34,711 nt of DNA, from assembly GCA_019648995.1 (NCBI GenBank), contig BLXT01005946.1:1017469-1052179 (forward strand), written 5' to 3'. Positions 32,901-34,711 of this stretch are shown piece after piece (within the stretch, counting starts at the first letter, position 1; the number at the start of each line of letters is the position of its first letter). The notes under the pieces are model-generated. The model was not told the DNA's origin. It ran no database searches and saw only the letters and a program-made list of their open reading frames with translations. A program made the translations under genes and the position numbers. Source of the stretch: Plakobranchus ocellatus (Eukaryota; Mollusca; Gastropoda; Plakobranchidae).

Positions 32901-34173
32901 TTGATCATCTATTTGTAATTGTAGAATTTGTTGTGTGTGTTTGGGGAGGGGGAGGAATAATCAGGCCCATAGTTTGCTCTCGTTTTTATTTAGCAGGTCT
33001 AGGACTTTTTCTACCTGTAGAGAATTCAGTCAGACAGGCCTATAACTAGGTCTCTATGTCTAGATTTTATTTTTAGACCTTTTTTAGTCTCCAATCAAGG
33101 TTCAGATTAGCTCAAGATCTAGACCTTTGCCTGATTAAGCAAGGTTTATTACTTTATAAAGCTTGGGGAAATTGACTTCGATGAGTAGATAATAACTTTT
33201 TTTTTCATATAATATTGAATAAAGATAATATGGAGTTCAAATATATTGAGCCATCAATGGAGATTCTTGAAAGCATAAAGCAGTGAAATAATACCATAAG
33301 GAATCATGCTAGGAAAAAAGCTGTAAGCATTTAATTTGATTTTCTAATTGGGACTGAAAAGTTCATACCTTCATCATCTAATATTGATATATCAATTTTT
33401 TGGGGGTTTTTTCCTATCAATAACTCATATTTGCAATATCCCACCACAATCTAGATTGATGTTTTCTTTTTGTTTAATAAAGAATAGGTCAGAGTTTTAG
33501 GCTTACTGATATTCTGTAGACCTGTCTCACGTAGGTGTTTTTTTCATCATGTAACCTTTTATTGTGTGAGTTAGATTGGGGTGCACCTTAAAAAAATTCT
33601 GCAGCATCCAAGCCCTAGGCCTGTCACTCTTTAAGACTTGGTGAATAATTATATTTGACTATTAGCAATGAGTGGGGAGATAATTGTTGGATCTTTGACA
33701 GTCAAAGGTTCATTAATAGCCTCTGATATTATGCTTTAATGTTATGGTTGAGTATGTGAATTAAGGTGCAATATGGTTTATTGATGCCTGTTTAAATGTT
33801 CTGACATATTCTTGTGAGACATTCTAAATTCCTGCGAGTGAAGTGAATATTCCTGTCAGCACAGTTTCAGATTGGCAAATCTGATATGACTTGCACGAAA
33901 ATGTAAAATAGATAGATCAGGAGAAATCAACATTCAATCTTCTTGATCTTTCCACAGATGAATTACCTAATGAACACCTTCCTTCAGGCAACATTGAATG
34001 ACTCATTTGGTCTACAATCAACTCTTGCGCCGCTTCCCAAAGACCCAAAAGCTGCAGGTGAAAGGAATGCTTTGATAGCCTTAACTGCTGGCTTTTCCAT
34101 TGGTTTCTTCATCAGTTTTGGCATGGCTTTTCTAACAACCATGTTCATCTTTTTTCTCATCAAAGAGAGACAG
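650..34173 (+). CDS. ABCA3-like: ABC transporter subfamily A (ABCA3-like), internal part of gene, 11 core exons plus cassettes
   Basis: Seen: eleven exons with AG acceptors and GT (once GC) donors join in one frame of 726 codons (2180 nt, first codon split upstream). Counting from the first full codon (E), residues 1-60 are the end of transmembrane domain 1, 104-400 are nucleotide-binding domain 1 with Walker A at 128-135, Q-loop Gln 175, LSGGQ at 227-231, Walker B Asp-Glu at 251-252 and H-loop His 283. Residues 401-481 are a linker, and 482-726 begin transmembrane domain 2. Known: ABCA proteins are single-chain full transporters (TMD-NBD-TMD-NBD) that move lipids; ABCA3 acts in lysosome-related lamellar bodies. 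The NBD1 tail ([23 protein letters not shown]) resembles ABCA3, while FTKSYW also recalls ABCA1. Inferred: lipid transporter on plasma or endolysosomal membrane. The gene is partial at both ends because the window cuts it. Orthology to ABCA3 is less certain than family membership. Confidence 0.95.
832..1697 (+). other. intron, 866 bp
   Basis: GT-AG intron in phase 0. AT-rich, with no repeat or coding segment recognised. Confidence 0.85.
1698..1826 (+). CDS. ABCA3-like: ABCA3-like exon: TMD1-NBD1 connector
   Basis: This 129-nt phase 0-0 exon encodes 43 residues, starting [13 protein letters not shown] and ending GIRIAQLRK. The acceptor is TTCAG (ends 1697) and the donor GTGAGT (1827). Joined to the previous exon it reads FCFTKSYWMG, the conserved ABCA segment after helix 6. 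The acidic middle ([15 protein letters not shown]) is the short variable connector seen in ABCA proteins, and the end ([10 protein letters not shown]) is the first beta strand of the nucleotide-binding domain, just before the A-loop region. Confidence 0.93.
2600..2790 (+). mobile_element. tRNA-derived SINE (candidate)
   Basis: A pol III promoter layout is visible: an A-box match TGGCAAAGTGG at 2622-2632 (consensus TRGCNNAGYNGG) and a perfect B-box GGTTCGAATCC at 2653-2663, with about 20 bases between them. The segment does not fold as a functional tRNA that I can recognise, and it is followed by a non-tRNA body (about 2670-2790). Known: SINEs of molluscs and many animals have tRNA-like heads of this type. 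The outer limits are guesses, since I see no clear target duplication or tail. Confidence 0.6.
3459..4134. mobile_element. non-autonomous inverted-repeat element flanked by TTAA (piggyBac-type candidate)
   Basis: TTAA at 3459-3462 and TTAA at 4131-4134 bracket a 668-bp body. The body begins CTCACTTGCGGC (3463-3474) and ends with the reverse complement of CTCACTTGTGGC (4119-4130), an 11/12 match. The 5' end is unusually GC-rich for this locus and contains a 12-bp direct repeat, GGCGGATCCCGT, at 3472-3483 and 3516-3527. Known: piggyBac-superfamily transposons insert at and duplicate TTAA. A 76-codon minus-strand frame at 3600-3830 lies inside, but I do not recognise it as transposase. A MITE-like derivative is the best reading. 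Confidence 0.55.
3472..3527. repeat. two 12-bp subterminal direct repeats
   Basis: GGCGGATCCCGT occurs at 3472-3483 and again at 3516-3527 in the left end of the TTAA-flanked element. Subterminal repeats of this kind often act as transposase binding sites; that role is inferred here. Confidence 0.5.
5397..5462. repeat. 33-bp tandem duplication
   Basis: Two head-to-tail units of 33 bp, both starting TTGTTCATTGTTT, differ at a few bases. No function is apparent. Confidence 0.8.
5913..5951. repeat. T39 homopolymer
   Basis: An uninterrupted run of 39 T. It could be the reverse-strand tail of an old retroposon or simple slippage; nothing flanking it decides between them. Its length may be assembly-dependent. 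Confidence 0.9.
6534..6651 (+). CDS. ABCA3-like: ABCA3-like exon: NBD1 Walker A
   Basis: This 118-nt exon encodes 39 residues plus the first base of a split Gly. It begins [19 protein letters not shown] and carries the Walker A (P-loop) GHNGAGKT at 6606-6629, with the nucleotide-binding Lys at 6624-6626. The acceptor is TAG (ends 6533). The donor is a non-canonical GC: the junction reads ACAG|GCAAGA at 6651/6652. The next exon restores the family-typical [11 protein letters not shown], which fixes the boundary. Known: Walker A binds the phosphates of ATP. Confidence 0.96.
6652..8625 (+). other. GC-AG intron, 1974 bp
   Basis: The 5' splice site is GCAAGA instead of GT, and the 3' site is a normal pyrimidine tract plus CAG. 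A plus-strand open frame of 86 codons at 8038-8298 is unrecognised and has no supporting splice logic. No repeat is recognised. Confidence 0.85.
8626..8780 (+). CDS. ABCA3-like: ABCA3-like exon: NBD1 Q-loop region
   Basis: This 155-nt exon completes a split Gly and adds 51 residues, starting [16 protein letters not shown] and ending [24 protein letters not shown] contains the Q-loop glutamine (8721-8723), which in ABC ATPases contacts the catalytic magnesium and couples to the membrane domain. The acceptor is CCAG (ends 8625) and the donor GTAAGG (8781). The sequence is close to the ABCA consensus (TSG-x-A, LG-x-CPQ-x-N-x-LFD). Confidence 0.96.
9718..10280. mobile_element. inverted-repeat MITE candidate with TAA target duplication
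   Basis: TTGCCTTGTTGC at 9721-9732 is matched perfectly by its reverse complement at 10266-10277, giving a 557-bp unit. TAA directly precedes the left end (9718-9720) and directly follows the right end (10278-10280). Both ends are GC-rich islands against the AT-rich intron (CCGCGTAACGTCAC on the left, GACCGGGCAACAG on the right). Known: PIF/Harbinger elements duplicate a 3-bp TWA target. No transposase frame is present, so it would be non-autonomous. A chance inverted repeat is possible but less likely given the flank match. Confidence 0.45.
11302..11335. other. assembly gap (34 N)
   Basis: A run of 34 undetermined bases directly follows a T-rich tract, which probably defeated sequencing. 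The gap is intronic, and the exons on both sides join correctly in frame. Confidence 1.
11755..11910 (+). CDS. ABCA3-like: ABCA3-like exon: NBD1 ABC signature
   Basis: This 156-nt phase 0-0 exon encodes 52 residues, starting [14 protein letters not shown] and ending [11 protein letters not shown]. The ABC signature LSGGQ lies at 11851-11865, followed by [13 protein letters not shown], as in ABCA family members. Known: the signature motif closes the ATP site of the partner nucleotide-binding domain. The acceptor is TTTCAG (ends 11754) and the donor GTCAGT (11911). Confidence 0.96.
11911..12466 (+). other. intron, 556 bp
   Basis: Phase-0 GT-AG intron, the shortest in the window. AT-rich with T runs; nothing recognised in it. 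Confidence 0.85.
12467..12677 (+). CDS. ABCA3-like: ABCA3-like exon: NBD1 Walker B, D-loop and H-loop
   Basis: This 211-nt exon encodes 70 residues plus the first base of a split Gly. It opens with Walker B VVVLDE (12467-12484; the catalytic Glu is the last codon), then the D-loop PTSGMDP. The H-loop histidine is at 12575-12577 in [14 protein letters not shown]. The end, [10 protein letters not shown], leads into GAGYH in the next exon. All catalytic residues are intact, so the domain should bind and hydrolyse ATP. The acceptor is CTCCAG (ends 12466) and the donor GTATGT (12678). Confidence 0.97.
13486..14133 (+). repeat. dispersed repeat family 1, copy 1
   Basis: Two segments of this stretch reappear in the same order near 31605-32020. 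The first core, at 13509-13530, matches 31640-31661 at 21 of 22 bases. The second, at 14096-14133, matches 31983-32020 at 34 of 38. The middle differs in length and includes the TAGATCTA-rich cluster, so the copies are diverged or carry indels. Family and ends are not determined. Confidence 0.55.
13725..13910. repeat. TAGATCTA motif cluster
   Basis: Overlapping copies of TCTAGATCTAGATCTAGG and relatives lie at 13726-13752, 13857-13866 and 13888-13910. Smaller clusters occur near 5710-5745, 17567-17577, 17713-17733 and 33000-33125. The motif is self-complementary. I recall it as abundant in some heterobranch snails, which is part of the reason for the host guess. Confidence 0.6.
14323..14567. 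mobile_element. short inverted-repeat element with TTAA in both ends (MITE candidate)
   Basis: A 20-bp end, GGCTTAACTCTTAAACCGTT (14323-14342), is matched at 19 of 20 by the reverse complement of 14548-14567. TTAA lies at 14326-14329 and 14561-14564. If TTAA is the target duplication, the body is 231 bp with ~13-bp termini starting CTC, like the larger TTAA-flanked element at 3459-4134. If not, the terminal repeat is simply 20 bp. No coding capacity. Confidence 0.5.
14729..14978 (+). CDS. ABCA3-like: ABCA3-like exon: C-terminal part of NBD1
   Basis: This 250-nt exon completes the split Gly and adds 82 residues plus two bases of a Lys codon. It begins [17 protein letters not shown] and ends [14 protein letters not shown]. 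The preceding exon plus this one reads LYGAGYH, and the end TTMEEVFLK is the conserved close of ABCA NBD1. The intermediate [18 protein letters not shown] is the family's regulatory-type subdomain after the ATPase core. The acceptor is TTGTAG (ends 14728). The donor is the first GT of GTAAGTAAG (14979); using the second GT would put a stop in frame. Confidence 0.96.
15162..15179. repeat. 18-bp perfect palindrome
   Basis: TGGCCAGCATGCTGGCCA equals its own reverse complement over all 18 bases. It is GC-rich inside an AT-rich intron. Role unknown. Confidence 0.85.
15350..15750 (+). repeat. dispersed repeat family 2, copy 1
   Basis: Several short blocks recur in the same order and orientation near 32250-32665: CATAAATTCCG, TATCAACAA, CGATATGT, and ATGCTTGTTGTCA preceded by GACTCT. 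The alignment is by eye and gapped, so the limits are approximate. It looks like an old transposable element; its class is unknown. Confidence 0.5.
16655..16896 (+). CDS. ABCA3-like: ABCA3-like exon: acidic interdomain linker
   Basis: This 242-nt exon completes the Lys codon (AA|A), gives [18 protein letters not shown] and continues for 80 residues to MAEMDIM, leaving one base (T) of a split codon. The acceptor is ACAG (ends 16654); the donor GTAAGT starts at 16897. The segment is rich in Asp, Glu, Asn and Ser with no hydrophobic helix, as expected for the cytoplasmic linker between NBD1 and the second membrane domain. Known: linkers of ABC transporters are often phosphorylated; that is only an inference here. 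It is followed by a 10.2-kb interval with phase-1 cassette exons. Confidence 0.9.
18706..18721. repeat. A16 homopolymer
   Basis: A run of 16 A ends about 50 bases upstream of the acceptor of the first duplicated 39-nt exon. Confidence 0.9.
18775..18813 (+). CDS. ABCA3-like: 39-nt cassette exon, copy A (linker)
   Basis: Bounded by CTTTAG (ends 18774) and a GTATAA donor (18814). It enters and leaves in phase 1, so including or skipping it preserves the frame. With the T from the preceding exon it encodes [13 protein letters not shown] plus the first base of a Gly, Ala or Val codon. A second copy lies 940 bp downstream with 32 of 39 bases identical. Four of the six differing codons are synonymous, and the encoded motif is KPSKVRP[LE]P[DE]IN. 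Conservation with mostly silent changes is strong evidence that it is coding. The motif is basic and proline-containing; a binding or phosphorylation role is speculative. The donor lacks the usual +5 G, which fits regulated inclusion. Confidence 0.85.
19715..19753 (+). CDS. ABCA3-like: 39-nt cassette exon, copy B (linker)
   Basis: Second copy of the duplicated exon, bounded by CTTTAG (ends 19714) and a GTATAG donor (19754), again phase 1-1. It encodes [12 protein letters not shown]: relative to copy A, Leu becomes Glu and Asp becomes Glu, making it more acidic. The intron bases next to the exon are also similar between copies, so the duplication included flanking sequence. The two copies could be mutually exclusive, or both included, since either choice keeps the frame (the A-B junction reads N-G-KPSK). 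Confidence 0.85.
20832..20904 (+). other. possible further exon, unsupported phase
   Basis: A good pyrimidine tract and CCCAG (20827-20831) precede a stretch that reads [19 protein letters not shown], then VELNV, in one frame, up to a possible GTAAAT donor (20905). It looks like acidic linker sequence. However, that frame needs phase-2 entry and leaves in phase 0, which fits none of the neighbouring phase-1 exons. In phase 1 a 33-nt exon ending at a weak GTATAC donor is possible. Probably chance, or a minor alternative exon. Confidence 0.2.
21321..21431 (+). CDS. ABCA3-like: 111-nt candidate cassette exon: basic segment with acidic dileucine motif
   Basis: Bounded by a TTTAG acceptor (ends 21320) and a GTAAGA donor (21432), it enters and leaves in phase 1 and is open throughout (37 codons' worth). 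It starts with a split codon, then [18 protein letters not shown], a strongly basic run with 11 Lys or Arg, and ends [12 protein letters not shown]. The end fits the acidic-dileucine pattern [DE]xxxL[LI] (DETPLL). Known: this motif recruits AP adaptors for endosomal and lysosomal sorting. Joined to the next core exon it reads PLLTFNKGF. Support is the matching phase, good splice sites and biased composition; there is no homology evidence. A coding fluke in an intron remains possible. Confidence 0.55.
24151..24273. repeat. CT-rich imperfect microsatellite
   Basis: About 120 bases of interrupted (CT)n with a short (CA)n block inside. Such pyrimidine tracts can bind PTB-like splicing regulators, but it lies 2.8 kb from the nearest exon and may be neutral. 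Confidence 0.85.
27084..27436 (+). CDS. ABCA3-like: ABCA3-like exon: start of transmembrane domain 2
   Basis: This 353-nt exon, the largest in the window, completes a split codon (phase 1 in) and adds 117 residues, leaving in phase 0. It starts [18 protein letters not shown], then [14 protein letters not shown], the conserved amphipathic lead-in to helix 7. The membrane helix [20 protein letters not shown] follows, then the large external loop ([15 protein letters not shown] onwards) with an N-glycosylation sequon NST. The acceptor is CTACAG (ends 27083); the donor GTAAGT (27437) is followed by a run of ten G at 27457-27466. The pattern R-x3-V-x-L-x-Q-x3-P is typical of the first helix of ABCA membrane domains. 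Confidence 0.95.
27437..28455 (+). other. intron, 1019 bp
   Basis: Phase-0 GT-AG intron with a G10 run 20 bases after the donor. Nothing else is recognised. Confidence 0.85.
28456..28623 (+). CDS. ABCA3-like: ABCA3-like exon: external loop of TMD2
   Basis: This 168-nt phase 0-0 exon encodes 56 residues, starting [16 protein letters not shown] and ending [16 protein letters not shown]. The motif FYNGQPYH corresponds to the ABCA-wide [FL][FY]N-x-[QK]-x-YH segment in the second external loop. NYT is a possible N-glycosylation site. The acceptor is TTTCAG (ends 28455) and the donor GTAAGA (28624). Confidence 0.93.
29996..30023. repeat. perfect inverted repeat (12-bp stem, 4-base loop)
   Basis: TTGCCAAGCGCT and AGCGCTTGGCAA are exact complements separated by TCAT. 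The stem is GC-rich for this region and would form a stable hairpin in RNA or a cruciform in DNA. It may belong to a mobile element, but no element boundary is clear. Confidence 0.8.
30045..30452 (-). other. 135-codon open frame, unrecognised, probably not a gene
   Basis: This minus-strand frame is open for 135 codons. The translation has no domain, motif, signal peptide or repeat that I recognise, and there is no sign of a promoter or splice partners. Length alone is modest evidence. It could be a fragment of an unknown mobile element. Confidence 0.12.
31605..32020 (+). repeat. dispersed repeat family 1, copy 2
   Basis: Second copy of the repeat at 13486-14133. The matching cores are 31640-31661 and 31983-32020, in the same order and orientation, each followed or preceded by weaker similarity (for example the CCCTCTCTCTTTCTC-type pyrimidine block). 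It is shorter than copy 1 because the middle segment differs. Confidence 0.55.
32250..32665 (+). repeat. dispersed repeat family 2, copy 2
   Basis: Second copy of the repeat at 15350-15750. Shared ordered blocks include CATAAATTCCG near 32258, TATCAACAAACG near 32353, CGATATGTCACAGTGC near 32509 and ATGCTTGTTGTCA near 32566. The two copies are well diverged. Confidence 0.5.
33958..34173 (+). CDS. ABCA3-like: ABCA3-like exon: next helix of TMD2
   Basis: This 216-nt phase 0-0 exon encodes 72 residues, starting [18 protein letters not shown] and ending in FFLIKERQ. Its first Met is an internal residue, not a start: it follows a CCACAG acceptor (ends 33957) and continues YHAKGIA from the previous exon. 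[14 protein letters not shown] is the end of the external loop. A long hydrophobic helix follows (roughly [18 protein letters not shown], then [11 protein letters not shown]), with a basic cytoplasmic end KERQ like the family's [QK]ER segment. The donor is GTGGGT (34174). The protein continues beyond the window. Confidence 0.93.
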
Positions 34174-34331
34174 GTGGGTTCTTTGATTAAACTTCTTTGT
34201 AAAATTAGTCTTTTTGTTCTTTAGGTGAGTTGTATGGAACACATATTGGCAATCATGTTCCTCCGCTCAAACCTTCCTCAGTTAACCTCTTAAATTTGGT
34301 TTTCGCTACCTTTACCTATTACACTTGACTT

Positions 34332-34354
34332 TATATATATATATATATATATAT
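34332..34354. repeat. (TA)n microsatellite
   Basis: Eleven and a half uninterrupted TA units. Confidence 0.9.
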
Positions 34355-34651
34355 GTATAATCAAAAAATAAGATAAGACCTGATATCCAAAAAGATACCT
34401 GCACATTATCAACATTGGGTCAGTCCTGCAATGGTTACATTGGTCAATCTAAACCTGCAAGCCTTTCATCAAGCCGTTGGTATCAACATTTAATTTTTTC
34501 TTCTTATACATCATCATAATCTTCTACATCAAGACTTGATACAGACTGTATATCTTGGTTAACTCGCGATTTATTAGAGAAGCAGCAAAGGGAAATATTT
34601 TCTATTGACTCTGCAAATACTTCCATTCAACAGTCTTTGTGCCTAAATGAT

Positions 34652-34669
34652 AAAAAAAAAAAAAAAAAA
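34652..34669. repeat. A18 homopolymer
   Basis: Run of 18 A near the right edge. It could be a retroposon tail, but no element body is recognised upstream. Confidence 0.85.
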
Positions 34670-34711
34670 CTAAAACACCCATTTGAAGTCAGTAGGTATT
34701 CATATTTTTTT

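Larger units (their letters stand above)
28624..33957 (+). other. intron, 5334 bp, with repeats and a strong hairpin
   Basis: Phase-0 GT-AG intron. It holds an (AT)n tract near 28720-28738, a perfect 12-bp-stem hairpin at 29996-30023, and second copies of two dispersed repeats (31605-32020 and about 32250-32665). The 135-codon minus-strand open frame at 30045-30452 is the longest in the window apart from joined exons, but I do not recognise it. Confidence 0.85.
34174..34711 (+). other. 5' part of the next intron
   Basis: No coding segment is recognised. It holds an (AT)n microsatellite and an 18-base A run; the following exon lies outside the window. Confidence 0.8.

Noticed and set aside
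33958-33960. ATG at the start of the last exon as a translation start
   Set aside because: It directly follows a CCACAG acceptor, and the frame continues from the previous exon in a family-conserved region, so this Met is internal.
1-34711. CRISPR array, phage, operon or other prokaryotic system
   Set aside because: There are no regularly spaced repeats, no dense gene packing and no ribosome-binding pattern. The locus is a single intron-rich animal gene.

Overview
The window is eukaryotic nuclear DNA. It is strongly AT-rich, with long introns, homopolymer runs, microsatellites and decayed mobile elements. It holds the middle part of one large gene on the + strand, encoding a full-length-type ABC transporter of subfamily A, most like ABCA3 (the ABCA1/ABCA3 group). 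Scattered TCTAGATCTAGATCTA-type motifs, common in snail genomes as far as I recall, and the overall composition suggest a gastropod mollusc. That assignment is an inference.

Eleven exons with consistent splice phases (650-831, 1698-1826, 6534-6651, 8626-8780, 11755-11910, 12467-12677, 14729-14978, 16655-16896, 27084-27436, 28456-28623, 33958-34173) total 2180 nt. They join into one open frame of 726 codons. In order they encode the last membrane helix of the first transmembrane domain, a complete first nucleotide-binding domain (Walker A, Q-loop, LSGGQ signature, Walker B, H-loop), an acidic interdomain linker, the first helix and large external loop of the second transmembrane domain, and one further helix. 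The 5' end of the gene lies before base 1, and the second nucleotide-binding domain lies beyond base 34711.

The most interesting part is the 10.2-kb gap between the linker exon (ends 16896) and the next certain exon (starts 27084). It contains two near-identical 39-nt exons (18775-18813 and 19715-19753), which are a tandem exon duplication whose differences are mostly synonymous. A further candidate 111-nt exon (21321-21431) encodes a very basic stretch ending in an acidic-dileucine motif. All three start and end in phase 1, matching the flanking exons, so any combination keeps the frame. This looks like an alternatively spliced, modular regulatory linker between the two halves of the transporter.

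The introns hold several small mobile-element candidates: a tRNA-derived SINE (about 2600-2790), a 668-bp inverted-repeat element flanked by TTAA (3459-4134), a 557-bp element with perfect 12-bp termini and a TAA flank (9718-10280), and a ~245-bp inverted-repeat element with TTAA in both ends (14323-14567). Two dispersed repeat families each have two diverged copies. A 34-base assembly gap lies at 11302-11335. I see no second gene, no functional tRNA or rRNA gene, no CRISPR array and no prokaryotic feature.
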